From positions 1,978,592 through 2,032,823 of the forward strand of contig FN649728.1 of NCBI GenBank assembly GCA_000310025.1: a stretch of 54,232 bases of DNA, in the 5' to 3' direction. Under the pieces are notes generated by a model. It saw nothing but the letters and a program-made list of their open reading frames with translations, did not search any database and was not told the origin of the DNA. Every line of letters begins with the position of its first letter. Within the stretch, counting starts at the first letter, position 1. Shown here in pieces: positions 1-10,187 of this stretch. The DNA comes from Ectocarpus siliculosus (lineage: Eukaryota > Sar > Phaeophyceae > Ectocarpales > Ectocarpaceae). A program made the position numbers and the translations under genes.

Positions 1-35
<35 letters not shown>

Positions 36-3000
36 CGCCGTGGCGTGGTTGATCGACCACGCGGAAGGTCCGCTGTCGTCCCAGGAGGCCGCGGGCTCGC
101 CTTCCCAGGAAGCCTGCCCTACTACGCCCAGGGCGAGGCCGTCACGCTCCTCTCTCCCCGCGGCAGCAGCGAGGCGAGCGGCCACGGCCTCCATGTCCAG
201 GCCGCCGGGATACCCGCGCCAGAAGCGGCCCGACCGCTTGTGGACCATACCAGCCTTCGCGTGTTGCGCGCACAACTCGGCCGCCTTCGTGCCGTCGACG
301 CTGTACGCCGGCTGCTTGGTGCAGCCCCCCGGGTGAACGCACTTCCTGCTGCGCACGTCGATCATGCCGCCGAGCCCATGCTTTGCGCAGAAGAGGGCCC
401 TCCGGGAGCCGGGTACGCCGTACGAAGGGTGCGTTCGGCAGCCCGGGTGGGTGCACTTCTTGGTGACGACGTCTTGCATGCCGTCGAGAACGTGCGTCGC
501 ACAGAAGAGAGCCCTCCGGGAGCCGGGCAAGCCGAACGCGGGCTGCTTGCCGCAGCCTTCGAACACGCACTTCTTGCTGCGCACGTCGACCATCCCCTCC
601 CTCGAGTGCCGGCAGCAGAGCTCGGCCTTCTTGGTCCCCGGCAAGCCGTACGACGGCCACGTGACGCAGCCCTGGTGCCTGCACCTGTGTTGGGAGTACC
701 AAAAAAGTAACACATCATTGTTAGGGGACATATGTAATAAACAGTCATATATTTTACTAAAGTGATATACTGTATTACATCAATGTGCTCCGATCCATGT
801 TTCGAAAGACACCGCGACTTCACGCAATTATGATTCGATATTACGGAAGTTCGAAGCACACTCTATATATTCTAGTGGCTACGCCATTCGTCGTACCGCA
901 AGTAGGGGCTGACGCAACTGAGCTTTCAGCGCCTAGAACGGCAATTTTGAAGCAGTAAGCACACACTGCTGTTGTTTGCCCACCTGGGTGCTGGCGATAT
1001 CGCGGGATATTTCTTGATTTCCATGCTCAAAAACCTTGGTAATACGATCATGTCAGATATCATGATACAGACTTAACTACAATTATGTCGGAAGCCTGAG
1101 ACGCAAGAGTTCAACCATTGTTGCACTCTAAAAGCAAGACGTTTTTTTTCGGTGCGTCAGTTCACGGTCGCCTTGAGACATTTTTTTCGCCGGCTGTTGC
1201 CCGCTGCAGCGGGCCAGCCAGTCTCTGGATCACAGCGCCCCTGTCGCGATCTCGAAACTCCGAAGACGAGTAGAGTTACAGCACGGTGAATGCACGCAAC
1301 CACAATTTCAGTCATTGAGCTAGACGTTGCGGTGCGGTGAATCGGTTTTAATTGTTTTTAAATGGGTATTGAACATATTTTTCGTCCGTCTTCGCCGACG
1401 TGGGCGTGCCACTCTCACGATCACAGCGCCCCTGCCGCGAGCTCTAGACTCCAAGGGCGAGCCGAGTGACAGCACCGTGAAGTTCGACTAAATCTCCTGC
1501 ACCCGGGCGCGTCTACGGTAGGGACTGTCACCTCAAAGAATCACGAAGCTCATTGGACGAGATTTGGGAGAACGTCAACTCATAAACCATGACCGACCAC
1601 CACGCACGTTGTCGTTACACGTAGCACCGACGGCGGATGTTATTGTAATTGTGCCGCGTGGTGTCAACTAGATATCGACAGACTGCTGTCGTCACCTTCT
1701 CTAAGTCTAGCGTAAGCAACGATAACTGAAGTAATTACTTCGAAGTCCTCACGTGCATCGTGTATCTTCACGTACGTGCACACGGCACTAACGTATATAT
1801 GGCTGAAATACACACTCACCCTCCAAGTGGCAAGTACAGGTCAAGTGCTGCTGTAGGAAGGAATTGAACAGGGTAAGTTAATTTTATTGTTGTGGCACGC
1901 CAAATCTGGCTTGTGCTTTTGAGTTCTCGACCATGCACGCACAACTCGCGGAAAACTGCAAGTTTGTTTGTCTTCTGTAATACTGTCAACGACGATGTAC
2001 AGTAGTATTGAAGATGCTGCCGTAGCCTATACACTCTACCGTATACAGGTGAACGGTAGAGAGTTTGCGTACGTTTGTTGTGCGGTGTGCCACTACAAGC
2101 ACATAATACCCCTGCCTGTCTTTCACAGGTGAACGGTAGATATACATAAATAGATCAAGTTTAAGTCGTCATACCACTACATGCACATTTCGTGGATAAA
2201 TTACCACAAGCATTTAGTGGGAAAAAGAGGGGGCGGGAAAGACTCAACATACCCAATAGGAAGCAGGAACGGAGGCAACGCGGCATACAGGAAAGGACGA
2301 TACAGGGTCAAAAATATTGACAGGGGCGCAAACGGAAAGATGAAAAAAACACGGAAGCAACGGCGCGTAGCCAAGTGCCAAAGAGAAAAGAAAGGGAAAA
2401 GCTCTTTAGTAACTCATAGGACGCAGGAAAGATCGAAACGCGGAGTACATGCAACGAAGTCACATGAACAAAATATCAAGTGAATAGGGAGACAAATGAG
2501 GTACAATAACATCATAGTATATCCACTGGTCCACCCCAAAGGCAAAGGGGGAAAGCAGGAAAAAAAGAAATAAGGACAAAGACACAGTGGGAGAGAAGTT
2601 CCATGGAAAAGGTAAAAAGAGGGAGAGAACGGAAAGAAGATGGGGAGGAAAGCCGTCACAAGCAAGAAAGGCCATAACGCGGCATCAAGGACGGGACACT
2701 ACAGGGGGGGTAAAAAGTATTGACGGAGGGGAAAATGGAAAAGGAAAAAAGACGCAGGCACAAAGACACACAAGGAAGTACATATGTAAGAGAAAAAAAA
2801 GGGAAAATCTCTCTAATAACTGACAGGACGCAAGAAAGATAGAAACGCGGTGTACATGCAACAAAGTCACAGGAAGAAAAAAAAGTCACAAGGGAGAAAA
2901 ATGAGCACCAACGTCACGGGAAGGTGGAAGACGCGTGGGAAAGTACGCAGAAAGCCAAAAAAGGGAGAGAACAGAGAAGGAAACAGGGGACTGCGCTTGA

Positions 3001-6000
3001 GCGGTGATGCGTTCGAGACAGCGTTCAGTCTACTTGGTGGTTGTGGTTTTGGTTGGGAGGAAAGTGGGCAAGCGCACATGTGTGTGCGCGGAGCATATAT
3101 AGTAATGGGCCCTCTATAGTGCCGGTTGAATAGTGCCGGTGCCCGCTATAGTGCCGGTTAAATTTCTGGACACAGACAGCGCCCTCAATAGTGCCGGACC
3201 GGCACTATTGAGGGATGGCCCGTTATAGTGCCGGTTGGGCGCCGCTGTGCCCCCCAATAGTGCCGGTTCACTACCTGCTGTAGACACACACACACACTAC
3301 CGGTCGCCCCGGCGGTCTAGTTGGTAGTATCCACGTTAACCTTCTAAGTTTCAGGTCATGGGTCCGAGCCCCGGCGATTTGTTTTTTTTTCTTACTTTCG
3401 TTCCTGAAAGAATTGGAAGCAATTTCTCCTGAATTCGTTCGTAAATGATGCCTTGGAGCATCAACTTCACTGTTGACGAGGGTGGGAGTACTGAACCCTC
3501 TCGCGATAAAAACAATCATAGGCATGTACCGCAGAAGGGGGTCCAGCCCCCCCCTCCTGTGTGACCCCGGTTGGGTCGTCTAGCTAGTCGTAGTGGAGGA
3601 TGTGGGCCAGTGGGGCAGACGACAGAAACAATAATGGGAGAACAAAACAAACACACACATGTGTGGAGCTATGGCAGTGTATGTGTTGCTATTTTGTTTG
3701 AGTCATCTAGCTGCTGACACGATGACTGTTGGATCTTGGGAGTGTACGATTATCAAATTGGGAGATGCAGCATACCACGATATCCTGGTTTCGGCTGGGC
3801 TTGAATTAACCCTTTTGCTGTCCTCCGCTCTTTGCATCAGTGGCTTCCTAGGTTCGGGCGAGGGCATTTGTGTAGCTGAGATGTATGTCTACATGAAATA
3901 TATATAATATGTAGAGAGAGTCGTATTAGCATTCGCATTTAGCGCATTGCGCATTTTTCGAATTTTGGCCCCCTTCCAGGGACCTTGATTTGTACCCGCT
4001 GGCACTGACGTCTTTTCATTGGTCAGCCGGTTAGCGCGGTCGACGTTAACAATAAAAACACACACACACCACGACACACCAGAGAGGACAGACGCCACAC
4101 CGAAAAGAGTGTACACCAGCTGCTGCAGACCATAAGAGCTCTACGCAGAGGCGCACCATGCCTTGTGCGGAAGGTGAACTGTGCCTTCAACAGGACAGAA
4201 CGCCGCAAGACCCTCATGGCCACGTCTGCCAGGGAGGATGTGGCGGGCGGCTCCACGGCAATTGCGGCATGCAGACATGAGAGAATTTGTTGCTGCTACG
4301 GAGTAAGGGTGGGGTACAGCTGTTGTAGCAATGGTTGTTTGCTTTTCTTCCGGTGCGCTTCCTGTCGTGCTTTTCTTTGTTTTTGTTTCTTCTTGTCACA
4401 TCCAAGAGTTGCTGCTACGTCGCGAGGGCGGGGAGAACAGCTGTGGTGGAGTATGTAATGGCCATTTATTTTCCGTGCGGTGCGCTTCCTGTCGTGCTTG
4501 TGTTCTTGGGGTTGTTTTGATTTTTTCTTCCGACATCCAAGGGGGTGCGCCAGGCAGACATGAAAGAGTTGCTGCTACGTTGCGAGGGCGGGGAGAACAG
4601 CTGTGGTAGAGTGTGTAATGGTCGTTCATTTTTCGTGCGGTGCGCTCCCTGTCGTGGTTCTCTGTTGTCTTTTTTTATCTGGCAACATCGAAGGAGGGCA
4701 ACGAGGACTTAGACGTCCACTAATAATACACATATTCGATCCACGATCCACATCGTACTCTGTTGGCCCCGCAAAGCTTGAGCGCTGCACCATGAAATCA
4801 ACACCTACTCAGTAGTGCCGGTCCGGCACTACTCAGGGATATTCGAAGCCTCAATAGTGCCGTACCGACACTACTGATGCACTATTCTGAATACTGCCGG
4901 TGCCCGGTATAGTGCCGCTTTTTTTCTCTGGACACTACCCGGCACTATAGAGGGCCCACTACTGTATGATACTTCGAACGTATTCGCACGGGCAAGAATC
5001 AAAATATCTTGAACAAGTTATATTGTATACTTCTATCATACGTATATTATATGATGCTGAATACGTATTTAGTAACCAAATACGTATTTAGTGCTCTTGA
5101 TTGCCCGTGCGAATCCGTACGAAGTATGTATCAGGTGCTACACCTTTCTGTTCCCTCTTTGGTCCATCGGTCGGTGGTTTCGTGACGAGGGCGTCGCCCT
5201 CATCATCATTGTTTTCAGTGAGATCAGCATTATTATTGTGCTATTTCGTGTGTGTCATTTCGCTCATCATCGCTATTGTTGTTGTTGTTATTGATGGACT
5301 CGTCGTCTTCACACCAAAAACCAATCCGGTCTCCGCTCAGTACCTCCTGATGTCGGCACTGGTCCTGCTGAAGCTGACGCCTTCCACTGTCACAAACCAA
5401 TTACACCCATTTTCCGTGAGAATCGCATTCAACAAATTTTCTTTGCCCGTGTAAATATTTGATTCTTGCCCATGCGAATACGTACGAGGTATGTATTAAT
5501 GTACGCATTTCTGCTCCGCCTTTGTTCCATCTGTGGTTTTGTGTAGAGAGGAAGACGAGTGCGTCATCCTCTCAATTTTCGGGGAGGTTAGCATAATTGT
5601 GCTGTATTGTGCGTGTCATCTCGCTCATCACTACACTCAATTTTCGGTGACTTTAGCGCTACTATGCTGTTTTGTGTACACTAACCGGTGCACTGTTTTT
5701 TTGGGCAGCGCCACGTCTGTCTGCGGGAAATAAATCGACCACATCATATTTAAGAGCTTCCCACTTGGTATGCGTTTTACGTCTCTCATTAACTCCGCGT
5801 CCACCCTACACGGAGAAGCGGCGGAGTGAACGAAGGACGCGGGGGGCGGCCGCCCCCACCGTCCGGAGCCGTTCCATATACTTATCATACCCGTCCCCCC
5901 CTGATAGGAGGTATACCCAACACTAACCTGTTGGCCCGCACGTCGATCATTTCTTGCGGCGCGTGCTCAGGACAGAACTCTGCCTTCTTTGTCGAGGCCA

Positions 6001-8398
6001 TGCCGAATGAGGGCAGAGTCGTGCATCCCTGGTGAGCGCAGGGCCTGGTGGAAACGTCCACCATACCGGCAGTAGCGTGACGCTGGCAGAACTGCACGGT
6101 GGTGGAGCCAACCTCGCCGTGGGTCGGTACCTTGGTGCAGCCTCGGAGCCCGCACCTCTTGCTGCGGACGTCGACCATCGTATCCGGCGCGTGCTCCGCA
6201 CAGAACTCTGGCCGCTTCGTCCCGGGCTCGCCGTACGACGACCTCGTCTCGCACCCCTGCCGCGCGCACCGCTTGTTGCGGACGTCTATCATTCCGGCCT
6301 GCGTGTGTTGCGAGCAGAACTCCGCCTTGCATCCGGGGATCCCGAACGTCGGCCGTTTCTTGCAGCCTTCGGTTTCGCACCTTGGAGCCAGCACGTTCAC
6401 CATGCCTCCCAGTCTGTGTTGTGCGCAGAACTGGGCCCGCTTGGTGCCGTCGACCTGTGTGGGCAGCGTGTGTACAGGACGAAGCACGCGCGGTGGGGGG
6501 AGGGAGCGGGTCGAGAGCGTCGGAGCATGCCATTTTTTGGGGGGGGGGTTAGTATATAGAGGTATACGCATATGTATCATCGACTTTTCTGGCTTTTCTG
6601 CTGGTTGTGTTCGTTATTCTCTAGTGCAGCAAAGACGCCGCTAGCCCAAAAGCACATGCTACATTTCGTGGTAATAGTTCCGCCGCACGAGCATTCCCAC
6701 GGTGAGGCTACTGCAGTCTGCGGTACCCCGCTGCCAGGAGGTAGAGACTTGCCTTCTCGCTCCTACTCCCAAGTACGCCCTGACTTGGACTAAATCAGAG
6801 AAGTAAACTAAATCAGAGAAGTAAGACCATAACAAGAACCACCAAGGAGGCCTTTGCTCAGACACTTCACCAGCTGCAGCAGCTGGTACTATTTAACATC
6901 TTTACTGCTCATCGAACTCGGTCCTATCGTGCATTCGCTTGAAGGACAAGGCTGTAGTTGTCTATAATTCCCCGGCCTTTTGACCCCTATCGGTGGCTCC
7001 CAAGGTGAGAGCTACAGGCATGCATGATCGACCATGGTCATGGACAACCATAGCACCGTATGCCAATACCATAGTCGCACGATCTGTCTCACAAACACTC
7101 GCGCACAAGCGAAAAGTCACGGCGGGAGAAAACAAAAAAAAACGGACATGATGCAAATTCCACGCAAATTATGCGGGTTGCACGCAAACCGGCACTGCCG
7201 AACGTCATGACGTTGAGATGCAACCATGCGACCGCGACGGCATTGATTTGGCCATGTCCTCTTGCGTCGCCCCCGGGATGCAAATCACCTAACGCCCGCA
7301 GGGGAACCTCGGAGACTACATATATTGTTTGTCTTCACTTCAAATCAGCGCTCACAGCGCTTGTGCCGTTTACTCCAACCCGTGGTCACACAGAAGGGCT
7401 CCTCTCCCTGAGGCCCCCTACACCCCTCCTGCGGTACTTCATCTTCTCGATTTTTAATGCTAGAAGAGTGCAGCACTCTCTTCCCTCTGTGTACACATGC
7501 CATGGTTGTTGAATATGGGTGTCGACTTCGCCTGCACCTGACTTTATCTGCGTATACCACTATCTTTCTTTTTTTTTTCATCCCGTCTGTTTCGGTCGCT
7601 CGCAGCTTGTCACCTGCCCTGCGGCCTTGCCTCTGTCAACTCAAAGAGCTCCGACCCGCGGTCACACCAAGGCGGCTCCGCGGCGAGCAATTTGCAGTAT
7701 ATGTTCCTCTAGAGTGTACACAAGAGGTTACAGGACAAGCGATGATCGTGGATCATCGGTAGTGGAAGCTCATGTTGCCGTACCCCAAAGCGTACAGCAC
7801 AGCACTGGTGCGTTCTACAACAGGGCAACGGACGACAGGCATGCCGATATAGTGTTGTCCACAGCAGCAGTAGAGAGGCTGCATCTGCTGCGGGGGGGGG
7901 GGTCGAGTTGCGAGATGCGGCACGTCATTCATGTTTCAAAATCTCCTTGCAGAAACAGTCCGACAGAAACAAAGAAGGCTACCTGTAGCGTATGAATCGA
8001 TTGCACACGTCCAACTCCTGTTGTCCTGGACGTGCAAAAGAGTAAAGACTGATGAAGAGCACAACGAGTACCAGCGGGTGCGCAGAAGGGAACGTATCTT
8101 AGACACCAAGGTGTACATGCGACGACCAGGACGGCGGTCTTGGCGAAGTAAACATGGAAGTGTACCCGACGGGCACAACCCAAAGTACGACCCTGTTACT
8201 CACTCCGTAGTGGGCCCGCTTGGGGCAAAACTCGTGGTCGCACTCCTTGCCCATCCTATGTCCTTTCTCTTGCACGTTGGCGATGAACTGCAGTGAAACC
8301 TGACAAGGCGGCAGGGCAGGTCTCTCAGCGCCTGATGTTGGTTGGTTGACTTGACTTTTGGTCATAGGAGGTGCCGTGACTGAAAACAAAACCATCAT
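1..8398 (-). CDS. EsV-1-7 repeat protein, nine repeats, three exons, 3' end off the window
   Basis: I see three exons: 8398-8204, 6454-5928 and 684-1. Exon 1 ends inside a repeat (CDHEFC then PKRAHYG, donor GTGAGT at 8203). Exon 2 starts GTC GAC GGC after CACAG and restores exactly C-x4-C-x16-C-x2-H. Exon 2 ends AAC AG (donor GTTAGT at 5927). Exon 3 starts G-TGC after ACACAG, so the phase fits and a new repeat begins. The product has nine repeats, usually ending GM(V/I)DVRSK(R/K), and then an Ala run from a GCC/GCG tract that reaches the window edge. EsV-1-7 repeats are known from phaeovirus gene EsV-1-7 and the brown-algal developmental regulator IMM; the invariant Cys/His suggest metal binding, but the biochemical role is unknown. 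The start is uncertain: Met at 8398, or Met at 8254 (MGKECDHEFC). An acceptor-like TTTTGTTTTCAG lies just after 8398. Exon 3 could instead belong to a separate gene, because repeat exons may share phase. Confidence 0.72.
1227..1482. repeat. diverged direct repeat, two ~63-bp copies
   Basis: Copies at about 1227-1290 and 1419-1482 both begin 'gatcacagcgcccctg' and end 'acagcac(g/c)gtgaa', with ~75% identity by eye and a spacing of ~192 bases. They lie within the large intron of the left EsV-1-7 gene. Confidence 0.6.
2210..2990. repeat. purine-skewed tandem repeat, ~400-bp unit
   Basis: The plus strand is strongly purine-biased. Two diverged units are visible: 'aaatattgacaggggcgcaa' near 2313 matches 'aaagtattgacggaggggaa' near 2712, and 'aggacgcaggaaagatcgaa' near 2418 matches 'aggacgcaagaaagatagaa' near 2824. 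Confidence 0.65.
3299..3585 (+). mobile_element. tRNA-derived SINE, near full length
   Basis: The head CCCCGGCGGTCTAGTTGGTA resembles an A box, and GGTCCGAGCCCC resembles a B box 40-odd bases later. The body shares 'gagtactgaac' and 'gtgtgaccacgggttgg'-type blocks with the copies at 7325, 26988 and 50573. It is nested in the pogo-like element. Confidence 0.7.
4289..4670. repeat. tandem repeat, three units of ~120-160 bp
   Basis: Three units begin 'gttgctgctacg' (4289, 4408 and 4568). Each continues with a G-rich block and 'acagctgt' and then 'cggtgcgct(t/c)cctgtcgtg'. It lies inside the DNA element. Confidence 0.75.
4969..5492. mobile_element. MITE-like inverted repeat element, probably nested or duplicated
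   Basis: The left end at 4969-5004 (core CGTATTCGCACGGGCAAGAA) is the reverse complement of 5458-5492 with about three mismatches. A third copy of the same end (5096-5128) is also inverted relative to the left one, so either a ~160-bp or a ~520-bp element can be drawn. The right-hand sequence is itself duplicated (5096-5290 and 5458-5640). It abuts the right end of the pogo-like element and has no coding capacity. Confidence 0.6.
7325..7505 (-). mobile_element. SINE copy, 5'-truncated
   Basis: This shares with 26988-27150 the blocks 'cttcacttcaaatcagcgct', 'ccaacccgtggtcacacaga' and 'ctcttccctctgtgtacaca'. The tRNA-like head is missing. It lies in intron 1 of the left EsV-1-7 gene. Confidence 0.75.
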
Positions 8399-8549
8399 AG
8401 GTACGTATTAGTGCGGTTCAGACCCATCTGTCGGCCTCCCCAGCCTTGGCGGCAAAGTGGCTCTGTCAGCCTGTTCGCTGTGCTCTACAATAGATCAACC
8501 GCACTTTGACTTGTAGGGGGTGTTACTGCCGAGAGTGACGAGGGAGGAC
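8399..8549. promoter_or_regulatory. divergent promoter between two EsV-1-7 genes
   Basis: About 150 bases separate the two opposed start codons. The box AGTGCGGTT at 8410-8418 recurs as its exact reverse complement AACCGCACT at 8497-8505, so each gene has one copy in the same relative orientation. I see no clear TATA box. That this is a shared regulatory region is inferred from the arrangement. Confidence 0.45.
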
Positions 8550-10187
8550 ATGCCGTCTAAGTGCGCCTCTCCGGGCTGCCCCACGAATCCATCATTTGGC
8601 CTGAACGATGGTAAGAGGAAGGTGCTGTTCTGCCGTGGACATGCCAAGGAGGGCATGATCAACGTCCGAGACCGGACGTGCTGCCACCCAGGAGGTTGTC
8701 CCACGAGGCCGTCTTACGCGGAGGCCGGGTCGAAAAAGCCGGAGTTCTGTGTCCTTCACGCTCCGAAGGGGACGGTGGACGTTCTCAGCAGGAGGTGCGC
8801 TCGGAAGGGCTGCTTGGTCAGCCCGTCGTTCGGAGCCAAGGGCACGAAAAAAGTCGAGTTCTGCCAGGAGCATGCGAAGGACGGCATGGTCAACGTCCGC
8901 ATCAAGCAGTGCGAGCAGCAAGGGTGCACCACGATGCCAACGTACGGCAAGGACGGCAGCAAGAGACCGCAGTACTGCCACCGGCACGCCACGGGGGAGA
9001 TGATCAACCTACACAGCAAGAGATGCAGCCACCCAGGTTGTACCAAGCAGCCGTCGTACGGGGTCGACGGCACCAACAAGGCGGAGCTGTGCGCGGAGCA
9101 TGGCAAGCCTGGGATGGTGAACGTCCGCATGAAGCGATGCTCGTACCGCTCCTGCACCAGACAGCCTTCGTACAGCATGGATGGCAGCACAACGCCCGAG
9201 TTTTGTAGCCGGCACGCTACGGACGGGATGATAGACGTCCGCAGCAAGAAGTGCCGCCACGCGGGCTGCGTGAAGGTGGCCTCCTACGGCGAGGCCCACA
9301 CCGGCTCCAGGGAGTTCTGCGGGGCCCACGCGACAGAGGGCATGGTGGCTCTGGCTGTGAGACAGCGCCGCAGTGAGAACGGGCATGCTCGCGGGCCTAG
9401 GCGTGGCTCTGCCTCTGCTTCTGCTGCTGCTGCTGCTGCTTCTGCTGCTGTTGCCGCTACTGCTGCTGTTGCCGCTACTGCTGATGTTTCTGCTGATGTT
9501 ACTGCTGCTACCGGTGCCGCGGATTCGGATGGCGGGAAGCGGAAGGGGCGTGCTCTGCCGCTGTCCGCAGCTGAGGAGTCCTCTGGCGACGGTATCATCG
9601 AAGCGATGAACAAACGAACTCGCCAGATCCTAGGCACCGTCGCGGTCCCGCCGGTAGCTGCCGTGATATCGCCCGTGCCACCTGCAGGGGTACCCCAAGA
9701 CCCCGAGCAAGAAGGGGCAGCGGCCGCCGCCACCGCCGCCGCCGCCCCTTCGCAAACTTTGGCCGCGGATGGCGAGGTTGGTAGCCTTGAGGACGAAGCC
9801 CCAGCAGCACCAGAAGCCACAGCCCTGGCACCAATGCCAACACCAGACGAACCGGCAACGGCAATAGCAGCGGCAGCAGCACCAGAGCCAGCGGCAGCAG
9901 CAACAGAACCAGCGGCAGCTGCACCAGAACCAGCGGCAGTAGCACCAGAACCAGCGGCACCGGAACCAAGAGTCCAGGGCGGCGGCGGTGGTGCTGGTGA
10001 CGCCGCCGCATTTGAAGCGGCGCCCGATTCAGACGGCACGGAGAGCGACATCGATGTCTGCGGGCCCGGACGTCGAAGGCCGGGCGACGAGAGCGACGAC
10101 GACATTTTCGGTCTCAACCGGCGAGGGGCAGCAGGCCTGGGCGGGAGCGACTACATTGTTCAACCCGAAGGGCACGTGAGGGTTTGA
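8550..10187 (+). CDS. EsV-1-7 repeat protein, seven repeats, Ala/Pro-rich acidic tail
   Basis: This is an uninterrupted frame of 545 codons from ATG 8550 (MPSKCASPGC). The frame stays open back to a GTG at 8520, but ATG 8550 sits directly before the first repeat and is the better start. Seven repeats fill roughly residues 4-280. The first has one extra residue before its third Cys, and the second has CCHPGGC with one extra residue between its first Cys pair. A tail of ~265 residues follows: an Ala run from GCT/GCC triplets, basic patches (KRKGR, NKRTR) that could be nuclear signals, Ala-Pro-Glu repeats, and acidic stretches (DSDGTESD, DESDDD). The repeats are probably metal-binding by analogy; nuclear location is my inference. 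It lies head to head with another EsV-1-7 gene, as expected of local duplication followed by inversion. Unlike its neighbour it has no intron in the repeat region. Confidence 0.9.
   Translation: MPSKCASPGCPTNPSFGLNDGKRKVLFCRGHAKEGMINVRDRTCCHPGGCPTRPSYAEAGSKKPEFCVLHAPKGTVDVLSRRCARKGCLVSPSFGAKGTKKVEFCQEHAKDGMVNVRIKQCEQQGCTTMPTYGKDGSKRPQYCHRHATGEMINLHSKRCSHPGCTKQPSYGVDGTNKAELCAEHGKPGMVNVRMKRCSYRSCTRQPSYSMDGSTTPEFCSRHATDGMIDVRSKKCRHAGCVKVASYGEAHTGSREFCGAHATEGMVALAVRQRRSENGHARGPRRGSASASAAAAAASAAVAATAAVAATADVSADVTAATGAADSDGGKRKGRALPLSAAEESSGDGIIEAMNKRTRQILGTVAVPPVAAVISPVPPAGVPQDPEQEGAAAAATAAAAPSQTLAADGEVGSLEDEAPAAPEATALAPMPTPDEPATAIAAAAAPEPAAAATEPAAAAPEPAAVAPEPAAPEPRVQGGGGGAGDAAAFEAAPDSDGTESDIDVCGPGRRRPGDESDDDIFGLNRRGAAGLGGSDYIVQPEGHVRV

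Larger units (their letters stand above)
3098..4966. mobile_element. non-autonomous pogo/Tigger-like DNA transposon
   Basis: Terminal inverted repeats match at 24 of 25 positions (3101-3125 and 4939-4963), with core GGGCCCTCTATAGTGCCGG and an outer CAGTAGT on the right end. A TA dinucleotide flanks both ends (3098-3099 and 4965-4966), as in the Tc1/mariner/pogo superfamily. Both ends carry several extra copies of TAGTGCCGG in both orientations. No transposase frame is present. A SINE (3299-3585) and a tandem repeat (4289-4670) lie inside. Confidence 0.75.

Noticed and set aside
142-859. Long frames on both strands over the left EsV-1-7 exon
   Set aside because: They are shadow frames. The true frame has no Met inside the exon and shows regular Cys/His spacing.
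3101-3270. CRISPR-like short regular repeats (TAGTGCCGG)
   Set aside because: The copies are in both orientations, spacers are of uneven length, the context is eukaryotic, and they lie at a transposon end.
9284-10117. 277-codon minus-strand frame opposite the EsV-1-7 tail
   Set aside because: It is antisense of Ala/Pro triplet repeats and is low complexity throughout.
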